Shown here piece by piece: positions 11,650 to 20,933 of a stretch of 64,000 bases of DNA (positions are counted from its first letter, which is position 1; every line of letters begins with the position of its first letter). The notes beneath the pieces are model-generated. The model searched no databases. It saw nothing but the letters and a program-made list of their open reading frames with translations, and had not been told where the DNA came from. The stretch comes from Neoscytalidium dimidiatum (Eukaryota > Ascomycota > Dothideomycetes > Botryosphaeriales > Botryosphaeriaceae): the NCBI GenBank assembly GCA_037367355.1, contig CM074706.1:62001-126000 (forward strand). The letters are read 5' to 3'. The translations under genes were made by a program, and so were the position numbers.

Positions 11650-13296
11650 TCAGGCCTCGTACTCGCCCGAATACGCCTTAGAGAACTTCCAGCCGCCGTC
11701 CATCAGCTCCGTGAACACGAGGTCCGGATCGTACTTATCGCGAATCTCCCGCAGGCGAGCCAAGGAGGCGTTGGGGTAGCCTTCGAAGACGGGCTGGACG
11801 TAATCGGCATGATTGAGGTGGATGAACGGGTCGCGCACATCATCGCCCGGGCCGAGCAGCTCGTCCAAATTGGCCTCGATCCTGGCGTGCACGCTGTCGA
11901 AGGCGCTGGAGACCAGAGCGTCGTCGGCCGGGTCAGCCCACGTCCAGACCTCTTGCATCCAGATGTACGGTGCTCTGGAAGGGTCGAGGCCCGCGGGATC
12001 GCCGCCGTTGGCCTGAGCGGCGAGGGCGAAGCTTTCCGGGATCACCATCAAAGCCGTCGTGAACTGGCCGCCGGTAACGCTGGACAGCTCGGTCGCAACG
12101 AAGTCAATGAAGGTGTCTTGCATGACTTGGAGCGCTTCCCTATGAGCGCGGATGGTATGGAGGTAGAATCGGTTCCGGAGGCCGAAGATGGCCTGGTTGG
12201 AAGGGTCTGCCTCCAGTGCCCAGTCGCGCATAGATCCGCGGAGCCTGAACGTATTAGTACGAGCTTCCATAGCGGTCGTGAAGTTGTGTAAAGCTGCTGG
12301 GTTAGTATCGTTCTCGTGGTAGAAAAGCATCGAGCTGTACTCTGCGTGCCTCTCTGCAACATTCCACGCTGTCATGGGGACGATATGCGCTTTCGGGTCC
12401 GAGGATCCGTTCACGGCAAAGTTATAAACGGAATCGAGAAACTCTTCTCCAGAGACCGTGTCGGCGTAGTTTATCGACCCCACTGCAAAGGTTGGCAGTG
12501 GCACGGTCTTAAGGTGGAAGGCCGTGACTATGGCAAAGGAGTTACCCCCACCGCGTAGCGCCCAGTAGAGATCCGCGTGCTCATTATTAGCCTTTGCATG
12601 GACGATAGTGCCGTTTGCAAGTACGCACTACCGAGTGATTAACAAGGGGACTGGACAAATGAGTGCATATACTCACGTCATACTGCGCCACGTTAGAAGA
12701 CGCCCAGCCGTACTGGTTGCCAAAGAAGGAGATGCCTCCGCCCAAAACGAATCCGGAAACGCCCACGACGCCCATGCGGCCACCTACGACAGTAAGTTGG
12801 TGCGGCTCTAGATATTCGTAGACGTCGCCCCAGTGGTTGCCCGCGCCAACCTTAACGGTTGACCCATCTTGCGAGAGCTCGACCTCTCGAAGCTTGAGAC
12901 TAGCAAGCAGAACGCCGGTAGAGTTGATGTTGGCAGCGTCTGGAATGGGCATGTGGCCGCCTCCGCGAATGGCAAAGGGACTGCGGAAGTTCGACAGGGT
13001 CCTAACGGCATGAGCCATATCCTTGGCGCTGCTTGGTGCAACGATGCAGGCCGGTCTCTGGAAGGCCTGGCTCGAATAGTAATCTGTCAATATTAGTTCT
13101 AGCTTCTGTGTACGTGTATAACACGATCACCTTGGTTTATCGCATCGTAGAGAGTGCTGTTAGGAAAGTACGTAGCATTGCTCCACTGACGCTTGAAAGC
13201 ATCGCACGCTGCATGTTGAGCTGGTTGAGTGATCGCACTACTTAGAACTGTAGAAATCAGCCCCGATAGGGACAGAGCATTAAGCCAACAAATCAT
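11650..13296 (-). CDS. Secreted BBE-type FAD-linked oxidoreductase
   Basis: Three exons: 13131-13296, 12677-13083 and 11650-12627; 516 residues. The start is the ATG giving MICWLNALSLSG, a signal peptide of about 22 residues; an upstream extension of the frame has no ATG. The PCMH FAD-binding fold is clear: CIVAPSSAKDMAHAV, then RGGGH with His99 in the position that carries covalent FAD in this family, and later GFVLGGGISFFGNQYGW. The second covalent attachment (Cys) of bicovalent members is not evident. The C-terminal substrate domain ends in the berberine-bridge motif (NHADYVQPVFEGYPNASLARLREI, part of it seen around 11740-11830) and a KYDPDLVF tail. Likely oxidises a carbohydrate or phenolic compound outside the cell. 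A TATATA element lies about 65 bp upstream. Confidence 0.92.
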
Positions 13297-13360
13297 AGCG
13301 CATAGAGTACTGGACAAAGTGTTGATAAAAAAACAAGGTACTCGGTACTTCACGTCAAAT

Positions 13361-13366
13361 TATATA
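13361..13366 (-). promoter_or_regulatory. TATA-like element of the FAD oxidase gene
   Basis: The minus strand reads GTATATAATTT about 65-70 bp before the chosen ATG at 13296. Position and sequence suit a TATA box. Confidence 0.4.
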
Positions 13367-13826
13367 CATTTTGCTCGCCAAGTAAAAAGAGACATACGGA
13401 TTTCTGGAATCTTTCTCGGAGCCGCGGATAGCGCAACACCCGATGACGAGTGAAGGCACATATTTCTATTGAACATCGATTCAGCTGCGGAGTAGCAACA
13501 AACATCGAGTCATATACTATCTCCGCCCAGCCGGAATGCCTGATCCCGGAGAATTTGAGGCTTAGGCATCACATTGGAAGTACTACTGACAAGGATAAGC
13601 GATATTCTAATGTAAGCAAGTCGTTTCTGAGAAACGTTGACAAAAGCCGGCGGATGCAGCCATCCAGTACTTTGAGACGTGTGGCGCTTTCCGGGTTCTT
13701 GACGTGATTTGTCGTTATCATCTTAGACTGTACACATCGCTTATACCTCGGAATGAAGAGAATCCTCAGTCGCCAGACGCAAGCGGAATCTCCTTCCCTA
13801 GACGTTGCTGGATATATGCGAAGAAC

Positions 13827-13886
13827 AGGAAGAAGAAGAAGAAGAAGAAGAAGAAGAAGAAGAAGAAGAAGAAGAAGAAGAAGAAG
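13827..13886 (+). repeat. (AAG)n / GAA trinucleotide microsatellite
   Basis: About 19 uninterrupted AAG units on the plus strand between two divergent genes. It is an all-purine strand, a composition that can form triplex DNA and expand or contract readily. Confidence 0.95.
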
Positions 13887-14468
13887 GACGTCAAAGGGAT
13901 ACTGAAGAAGATTTTACTCTATGTGCAATTACATGTAGGTTATTTTAGCTCTTGAGAACCTGATTCCCTGGAGCCATAGATACCTCTCTTTAGCAGCTAG
14001 AGGTACAAACGTGATAGCATCTCATCCCGATCTAGAACCTCACTTCCGGCCGCACCCGGTCGGACAGTGAGTAAGAACGTTCCTCGTATTAACGTATTTA
14101 TATGTGGTAACAGGTCTCGGGCAGAGGAGGCGATTAGGTATTCCGCACCGTCCCATAGCCCCAGAAACGATTCGTGTTCTCCGGGGAATTGAGGTACTTT
14201 GGGACTGCCAAGGTCGGATTTCTCACATCCGGCAGCCGGATGTGCTTTACTGCACTGATATTTTCCAAGGCCGAGTAGCTATCTAAATCCCGCATACGTG
14301 GAAAAGAAACAAAAGCTCGTGTATTTAAGAGCAAGGGAAGTTCAAGAAGTAGAAACAAACATCCAGCCATCGAGCAGCCTTCCATCAGCTCTCCTGGTCC
14401 TCAGTCTCCTATCATATTGCTCTCGAACCGCCTCCAATCCTTCTTATCCCTACCGTTCCGAGAGAAGA

Positions 14469-15458
14469 ATGTTCCAGATGCGTTCAGCGTCCACCTTTCC
14501 CCTCTTCTCGCTCGCAGTAAGCGGCCTCGCATCCGCGGCGTGGACGAGATACGCAACGGTCGGACTGGGGCCGGTGCAAGAAAACGCGGTAGTGGCAATC
14601 GACGACGAGTTCTACACCCTGGGTGGGATCCTCCTCGACATCGACGGGCAGTGGAAGAGCAGCCACCTGGTGCAGCGGTACCACGCCAAGGACGACAGAT
14701 GGAGCGTGCCGGCGCCGCTGCCGGTGGCGATGAACCACATCAACGCGGGCGTGGTCGACGGCAAGATCTACGCGCTCGGCGCGCTGAACGGCAGCGAGTG
14801 GACCGAGTGGCTCGCCAACCCGCAGACATACATCTACGACCCCTTCGCGGACACCTGGGACCCCTTGGGCATCATGCCGGACGCGCGCGGAGCGTCGGCG
14901 GTGGCCGTCAGCGGCTCGACCATCTACGTGGCGGGCGGGCTCAAGGAGATCAGCGCGTCGCGCAACCTGACGGTCAGCGAGAGGCTGGTCTCCGCCTACG
15001 ACGCCGCGACGGGCAGCTGGACGAGTCTGCCAGACCTGCCTGGTGGCCGTGACCACGGGTGCGGCGAGGTGGTCGGCTCGACGCTGTACGTCATCGGCGG
15101 GCGCGACCTGGTGTGGACGAACGTCAAGGACACGGTCTTCGCGCTCGACCTCAACAACCCCGTCGAGTGGGTGGAGAAGGCGGCCATGCCGACGGCGCGC
15201 GGCGGCCTCCAGTGCGCGACGCTCGGCTCGTCCATCTACGCCTTTGGCGGCGAGGGCGACCTCGGCAGCCCGCGCATGGTCTTTGACGACGTCGAGGTTT
15301 ACGACACGGTCACTGACAGCTGGAAGATTCTCGATCCCATGGACGTGCCGCGACACGGCTCGGACGCTGTCGCCTACGACGGCCAGATCTTCATCCCCGG
15401 CGGCGGCGCGTCCATTGGCTCCCAGCCCGTCAGTATCAACTCGGCCTTCCGTCCCTGA
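14469..15458 (+). CDS. Secreted kelch-repeat (galactose oxidase-like beta-propeller) protein
   Basis: Single exon, 329 residues from the ATG of MFQMRSAST; a second ATG three codons later is equally possible. Residues 1-24 form a signal peptide ending ASAAW. The rest is a string of kelch repeats, each with a GG turn: YTLGG, IYALGA, IYVAGG, LYVIGGRD, IYAFGG and IFIPGGG, with the accompanying Y/W positions (YIYDPFADTWD, SAYDAATGSW, EVYDTVTDSW). This gives six or seven blades, so the propeller occupies the whole mature protein. I do not see the C-terminal copper-ligand region of true galactose oxidases, so I would not call it an oxidase; binding or unknown catalysis is more likely. Probably extracellular or cell-wall located. 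Confidence 0.88.
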   Translation: MFQMRSASTFPLFSLAVSGLASAAWTRYATVGLGPVQENAVVAIDDEFYTLGGILLDIDGQWKSSHLVQRYHAKDDRWSVPAPLPVAMNHINAGVVDGKIYALGALNGSEWTEWLANPQTYIYDPFADTWDPLGIMPDARGASAVAVSGSTIYVAGGLKEISASRNLTVSERLVSAYDAATGSWTSLPDLPGGRDHGCGEVVGSTLYVIGGRDLVWTNVKDTVFALDLNNPVEWVEKAAMPTARGGLQCATLGSSIYAFGGEGDLGSPRMVFDDVEVYDTVTDSWKILDPMDVPRHGSDAVAYDGQIFIPGGGASIGSQPVSINSAFRP

Positions 15459-16208
15459 AGTGGCGGCTGCCGCTCGGTTCCTATTACCTGCGTCTTTTCC
15501 GCTTTCACTCCATGCTGGAGATATTATTTCCATCCTCCTTGATATAGTGTCCTCCGAAATTGAATTTTGTACAGTAATCAGAATCAGTCCTGTAACGTGT
15601 CGTCCTGTGCCTCTCATGTTTCTAACTCGTGCGCGCTCTACGTCAGTAGTGATGGTTTTTGAAGCTTAGGCACGCTAGGGTTCGTCACCCACCCACTCTG
15701 GAGGTCTGATGATCGGGATATCCGGATGATTGTAGTTCTGCATAGGGTCGGACGAGGTGCGAGGGGTCCTTCTGTGATAACTGTCAAGCCGACAAGCCCG
15801 TACATGAATTGGTGAGGAGTCCTACTTCTTCCAGCTTGTTGCTTTCCCTCATGGAGCCTTATTTATCCAAAACACTGCCAAGTCACACGTACATGTGATT
15901 CGCAACGTCTGCAAGCCTAAGGTGCGCAATATTTGTCTAGATCGACTTAGACGGCAGGTGAATGATCCCGTAATTTGTAAACAAGTGTATAGTTTAAGTC
16001 AATGAAGCCCACACGTTTGTTCCCCGCCCTCTATCTCCCGACCCTGTGCAACCGCTTCTACTAGTTGCTGCGCGAAGCTTGGTCTTCGGCATCTATCATC
16101 GCCAAAAACAGGGCCGACAGACTGCCAAACCGGTCAAGAAAGCACGAGCCCGGGGCGGAAACTGTCCTCGCCCGCGCACATCACCTCCAGCAGGGTGAGA
16201 AGGCAAAG
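15459..16208. other. Convergent spacer, nothing recognised
   Basis: About 750 bp between the 3' ends of the kelch gene and the SMP-30-like gene. No coding, RNA or repeat signal seen. Confidence 0.5.
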
Positions 16209-17210
16209 CTAGACATGGACGGCCACGATCTTACCTCCAGAAAGGCCAGCACCAGTGGTAGTGACATACAGGAGGCCGGCGTCCCGGGCGGTGCGGCCAA
16301 AGGCGGCGGAGCTCGCGCCAGCCAGGACGCCCGAGTCGGCAGAGCCGGCCACGACGTCGACGGTGCCGTTGAAGAAGACACGGCGAACGACGGAGCTGCT
16401 GGCGACGTAGGCGGCGGTGTCGGCGTCAGCGGCGAGGGCGAAGTCGTCCACGACGAATCCCTGGGCGAGGATCTCGTAGGGGCCCAGGGCCTCGCCGGAG
16501 GCCGGGTCGACGCGGACGCGGGCGAGGAGCCGCTTGGGGGTGTTGGAGTAGTAGAGGAAGCCGTCGCGGCCGAGGCGGATGCCGTTGATGCCGATGGAGA
16601 GGTTGGCGGCCGGGTCGAAGACGGCGGCCATGGTCCGCTCGTCGGCGTGCACGATGCGGGCGGTGCCGGCACGGATGTCGACGCGCCACACGGCGCCGCG
16701 CGCCGAGTCGGCGACCAGCACGGCGGCGGCGGCGGCGGCGGCGTCGTCGTTGTCGTCGTGGTCGGCGGCGGGCAGGGCGGCGACGCCGTTGAGCAGGCCG
16801 GCGCCGGGCACGCTGGCGACGTGTGCCACGGCGGGGGCGGCGCCGTTCAGGTCGACGGTCCACAAGGCGCCCGGGTTGGTGCTCACGGCGAAGACGTCCG
16901 GGGAAATCTCCGCGATGCCGTTGATCATGGTGGAGCCGTTGAAGAAATGCACGAGATCCGGCGTCGTGGCATTAGGGGCAGCCTCCGGGTCGACTTGACG
17001 CAGCTCGCCCTCAAACAGCAACGACACCAGCAAGTGCCCGTTCGCACGCACGGCGATGTTCTCCACCACCGTGCCGTTGGCAAAGGCGTGCACCTGGCGG
17101 AGCGACTGCTCGGGTCGGCAGGCGGCCCGCATGGCCTCGAGCGGGGTGGAGATGGCGGCGGCTGCGGCGGCGAGCAGCTGCGATAGGAGCAAGCAGAAGA
17201 GGATAGCCAT
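16209..17210 (-). CDS. Secreted SMP-30/gluconolactonase-like six-bladed propeller protein
   Basis: Single exon of 333 residues. I chose the ATG at 17210 because it gives a clean signal peptide (MAILFCLLLSQLLAAAAAA); an in-frame ATG at 17276 would prepend a Thr-rich leader encoded by a CAA/ACA-like repeat. The mature part shows repeated propeller strands with the NG turns seen in SMP-30/NHL-type folds: GSTMINGIAEI, GAGLLNGVAAL and SIGINGIRLGRDGFLYYSN, and ends GGKIVAVHV, the usual terminus for this fungal family. A poly-Ala run (about 16728-16745) is encoded by GCC/GGC repeats. Likely role: extracellular lactone or ester hydrolysis, or ligand binding; metal ligands were not verified. Divergent from the carboxylesterase gene with a 703-bp spacer. 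Confidence 0.82.
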   Translation of the reverse strand: MAILFCLLLSQLLAAAAAAISTPLEAMRAACRPEQSLRQVHAFANGTVVENIAVRANGHLLVSLLFEGELRQVDPEAAPNATTPDLVHFFNGSTMINGIAEISPDVFAVSTNPGALWTVDLNGAAPAVAHVASVPGAGLLNGVAALPAADHDDNDDAAAAAAAVLVADSARGAVWRVDIRAGTARIVHADERTMAAVFDPAANLSIGINGIRLGRDGFLYYSNTPKRLLARVRVDPASGEALGPYEILAQGFVVDDFALAADADTAAYVASSSVVRRVFFNGTVDVVAGSADSGVLAGASSAAFGRTARDAGLLYVTTTGAGLSGGKIVAVHV

Positions 17211-17913
17211 TGTTGGTGTTGTTGTCGTCGTTGTCGTCGTTGCTGTAGTCCTGTTGTGATCACGCAGCACCGGCATGGCGCTGCTTGCGAGCGCCCTTTA
17301 ATACGTATGTGCATACAACCTCCAGGGAGTGAAAGTACTAGTAGCCAAGTTAGGGCGCACGACACGGCTGTCAGCTGCTGGCTGCTGGCTGCTGGTCGCC
17401 GGCTGCCGGCTGCCGGCTGCTCGCACACCCAGGCCCACGAGATTACCGCAATAGGCAGGCGGCCGTGTTGTTCCCGGAACGAGGGCCAGCAGCCGTCCGC
17501 CATTGGCGCCAAGACGCTTTAGTAGCGTGCAGTCCAGTGCTTTCTCCTGGCAGTATCCGCTTCTAGGAAGCACGGCTCTACTCTCTTGCCCGCAGCCTCG
17601 GTCTCGGTCTCGGACCATCTCCTTGCCATCTGTCATCGTACTTGATATCACTGAGCGGCAGTGGGGGCCACGACCTCGTAGTGCCCGCGCTTGGCCGGGA
17701 ATATCCTACATCCTCTATGACCTATACCTATAGCCCACGGCTTCGGCTCGCAAGATACCCGATATACAGAACAACTGCTGGGGCGGCGGACTGCGGCCTC
17801 CTCAACCCTCCGGGCCGAGCACGCGTGTGTAAGAGTGCGGCTCGCGTGGTACTAGTAAGGAATAAACCTCGCGGCCGCCATGCAAGCCCGTTGCTCACCC
17901 TTTGCAACCAGCC
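17211..17913. promoter_or_regulatory. Divergent promoter region of two secreted hydrolase-type genes
   Basis: The 703 bp separate the ATGs of the SMP-30-like gene (minus) and the carboxylesterase (plus). It holds the 7-bp tandem repeat noted separately. Shared regulation is plausible from geometry only. Confidence 0.4.
17372..17421 (+). repeat. Imperfect 7-bp tandem repeat (GGCTGCT/GGCTGCC)
   Basis: Seven-base units alternating GGCTGCT, GGTCGCC and GGCTGCC follow each other about seven times. Located in the divergent promoter spacer. Confidence 0.8.
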
Positions 17914-19876
17914 ATGGCCATCATCCATCACGCAGTTCTTGTAGCCCTGCTTGCGAGCCTGCCGCCATCGTCCCAGCAGGCGGCCCAGGCACCCGCCGTC
18001 ACCATCCGCAATGGATCGGTGTTTGGTACCTACAACCCGGTTCTGGACATCGACTCCTTCCTCGGCGTGCCATACGCCCAACCACCCCTTGGCGCACTGC
18101 GCTTTGAGCTCCCGCGTCCTCTCAACGAGACATGGCCGGAGCCTCTCAACGCCTCGACATACGGACCATGGTGTCTGGCCCACTCTATCGGCCTCGCTTT
18201 CTTTACGCAGGAGGGCATCGACTATCCCCAGAGCGAGGACTGCCTTACTCTAAACATCATCCGCCCAGCCAACGTCTCGGTAAACGCACGCCTGCCTGCT
18301 CTCGTTTGGATCTACGGCGGAGGCTTCGCGGATGGCGGTAGCAGCGACCTACGCTATAACATGTCCCAGCTGGCGGCCACGTCTGCCGCCATGGGCATGC
18401 CCACCATCATGGTCAGCTTCAACTACCGCCTCTCGGGCTGGGGATTCCTGACCAACCGCGCGCGAACCGAGGCCGGCCTCGGCAACGTCGGCCTGCACGA
18501 CCAGCGGATGGCGCTGGCATGGCTTCAGGACAATCTCGAGGCCTTTGGCGGCGACCCTGCCCGCGTAACCATCTTCGGCGAATCTGCCGGCGCCTTCTCC
18601 GTGGGCTTCCACCTCCTGGCCTACGCCGAGAGCGAGAGCCGGCCCTTCCACGCCGCCATCGCCCAGAGCGGCTCCCCGTTGGCCGCCGTGCCAACCACGA
18701 GCATCGCCCGCATCGACGAGGCCTTCAACGCTCTGCTGGCGTCCTCCGGCTGCGCGAACACCACCGCTCACGTCGACCATCTGACCTGTCTGCGCGGTCT
18801 CCCGGCCGAGACGCTGCACCATCTCTTCACCTCATTCCCGTGGTACGCCGCCAAGGACGGCGTGCTCATCCCCAAGGACCCGGCGGCCGCCCTGCTGGCC
18901 GGCAACTTCTCGCAGGTGCCGCTCATCATCGGCACCACGACCAACGAGGCCACGGCAATGGTACACGAAATCCCCCTTTCCACCAAAGGCCAAAAAGAAG
19001 AAGAAGAAGAAGGGGAAAAAAAAAAAAAAAAAAAGACGCTGACATGTGAAACCTCCCTCCCACAAATAGGTGAGCAGCTACAGCCCCCCCATCAACACCA
19101 CCGCCGAGATCCCCCTCGCCCTCGCCGCCGTCGACCCCACCCTGCCGCCCTCGAACGACACCGTCCGCCGCCTGCTCGACGCGTACGCCGCGCTCGACCT
19201 AACCGCCGAGCTGGGCCCGTCCGTCCTGCCGAACCCAGGGCCCGGTCACGGCGCCGAGTACGGCCGGGCGACGCTGTACGTCGGCGACGTGATGTTCACG
19301 GGCGGGCGGCGGCTCAGCAACCGCGCGTGGGCGGCGCGCGGCGTGCCGTCGTACAGCTACCGCTTCGACACGATCCCCGCGGGCGTCGACGACGACGACC
19401 CGCCCGTCCTCGGCGCCACGCACTTCGCAGAGGTGCCCTTCGTCTTCGGCGACACGTCTGGGCAGGGGTGGGCGACGAACCCGTTCGCCGTCGAGCCCGC
19501 CGAGCGCCGCGCGGGCTACGAGGAGCTGGCGCGCCTGGTGTCGCGCATGTGGATCAGCTTCGCGAATACGCTGTCGCCTAACAACCATGGCTGTACGTTT
19601 TCTCTTCTTCTCCTATTTTATTTGTACTTTTGCTCCTGTGATCCTACCTGCGTGCGTGCGTGCGGGTCGGACGTTCGTTCGTTGACTGTCGTCCCGGGTT
19701 TGACCTTTTGCTTAGTGAGCGGCTTCGACGTCGAGTGGCCCGTGTATTCGTCCGCCAACCCTGTTAACATGGTGTTCGACGGTAACGCAGTCTCGTACGT
19801 GGAAAAGGACGATTGGAGAACGGCTATCAGCGATATTCTGATTGAGAGGGCATCGGAGTTTGCTACCAAATCGTAG
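17914..19876 (+). CDS. Secreted type-B carboxylesterase/lipase
   Basis: Three exons: 17914-18960, 19070-19592 and 19716-19876; 576 residues, normal for the family. A signal peptide covers about residues 1-22 (MAIIHHAVLVALLASLPPSS). Family markers in order: FLGVPYAQPPLGALRF, the QSEDCLTLNI signature, the oxyanion-hole YGGGF, the nucleophile elbow GESAG with Ser224, and the catalytic histidine His522 in NNHG. The C-terminus reads SYVEKDDWR, also typical. Intron 1 is unusual: its donor is GTACAC and it is very purine-rich with an A run, ending CAAATAG; the junction was set by frame and by the family sequence TTTNEATAM/VSSYSP. Acts on ester substrates outside the cell; substrate unknown. Confidence 0.93.
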
Positions 19877-20824
19877 ATCATACGCCACGCAGAGCCTCTC
19901 GTTAGAGCCGGTCCGTTGGGAGGGTGTGCTTATTATTTAGAGGACACGCGTATCACGGGTTCGCTCCCGTAAGCGAGGTGCCGCAAATAAGGTTTACAAG
20001 ATAGTGGCCGTTATTGGGCAGCGAGAGTGAATCAATAATTATAATTAATCCCGAGGGCCCCATCTGCAGTGGACAGGCGCTGCATATTCATATGAGGTTT
20101 GCCAGCGACTGGTCAATCTAAAAGACTAAAGAACGCCTTACACTTCGTACGCGCTACTGAATATACACTTTACGCACGCTGGGTCTTAACTGGGGGCTAG
20201 AAGTGAGCTCCAACATTCCGATCCTACAATATGAAGGAAAATGAGCAATCTGCTGAGATGCCAGTGTTCCGCGTGTTCCGTGCGCTCGTGTGTTATATAA
20301 AATACAGCGGCGGCAGGTCAACGTCAGGGATGCTCGATTTCTACCGTCTTTGGATTCATAGAAGATATTACCTCAGCCAAGGAGGGTATTGGCAATTTCT
20401 CACTCGGTCGAGAGGATCTGGGACAGATTTTCTATTGTCGTATCTAATCGTTTTGGGGTAAAGCGGCTATATCTATAGTGCGTTTAACCAACTCAGTACT
20501 AAGAGGCTACAGCGTAAATTATACTGCAAAAATATTATATAGTACCCAGAGAGGAGCATCCGACCAGTATTCAGCATCGGCTGAGACATATTGTAATCTA
20601 GTTAAAATTACACTTTGCTCTCAAATATCCAAAGTGACATGGTGGGGTTGAGTCCGATTGTCAGAGCACTCACGTGACTGACCCGGGATTGGGTGGCGAC
20701 TGGATGGTGACTGGGCCGTGACTGGGCTGCGACCAGGCCCGCCGTGCCACAATGATACTAAATCTTTGTTTCTGGATAATCGAGTATACATGCGAAAGGA
20801 ATGCAAAAAAAAATCGGATTTATG
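19877..20824. other. AT-rich spacer, nothing recognised
   Basis: About 950 bp between the carboxylesterase and the tRNA gene. No supported coding or RNA signal apart from the A run (T run on the minus strand) just downstream of the tRNA. Confidence 0.5.
20805..20813 (-). terminator. RNA polymerase III T-run terminator of tRNA-Ser(CGA)
   Basis: Nine A on the plus strand, i.e. nine T on the coding strand, start about 12 bp after the tRNA 3' end; a standard pol III stop signal. Confidence 0.7.
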
Positions 20825-20933
20825 CGACGTGGACAAGATTCGAACTTGCGCGACCGAAGTCATGAGATATCTTATGCACTCCCTGCATGGGAGAGATTCG
20901 AGTCTCACCCATTAACCACTCTGGCACCACGCC
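20825..20933 (-). tRNA. tRNA-Ser(CGA), with 28-nt intron
   Basis: Read on the minus strand, the 5' GGCGTGG pairs with 3' CCACGTC (one G-U), followed by discriminator G. The anticodon stem is TGAGA/TCTCA at 20903-20907 and 20863-20867, and the loop begins CT-CGA-A, giving anticodon CGA at 20898-20900. The intron at 20869-20896 sits one base 3' of the anticodon, the canonical position. A long variable arm with a CTTC loop and the T arm GCAAG-TTCGAAT-CTTGT complete a class II tRNA-Ser. It decodes UCG. In many fungi this isoacceptor carries an intron, as here. Confidence 0.92.

Larger units (their letters stand above)
13297..14468. other. Divergent promoter spacer
   Basis: About 1.2 kb between the minus-strand FAD oxidase and the plus-strand kelch gene, so both promoters lie here. 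It contains the long AAG repeat described separately. No gene seen. Confidence 0.5.

Noticed and set aside
14484..15617. 377-codon minus-strand frame opposite the kelch gene
   Set aside because: Antisense shadow; kelch repeats, signal peptide and codon pattern are on the plus strand.
16065..17186. 373-codon plus-strand frame opposite the SMP-30-like gene
   Set aside because: Gly/Val/Asp-rich antisense shadow of the propeller gene; no domain of its own.
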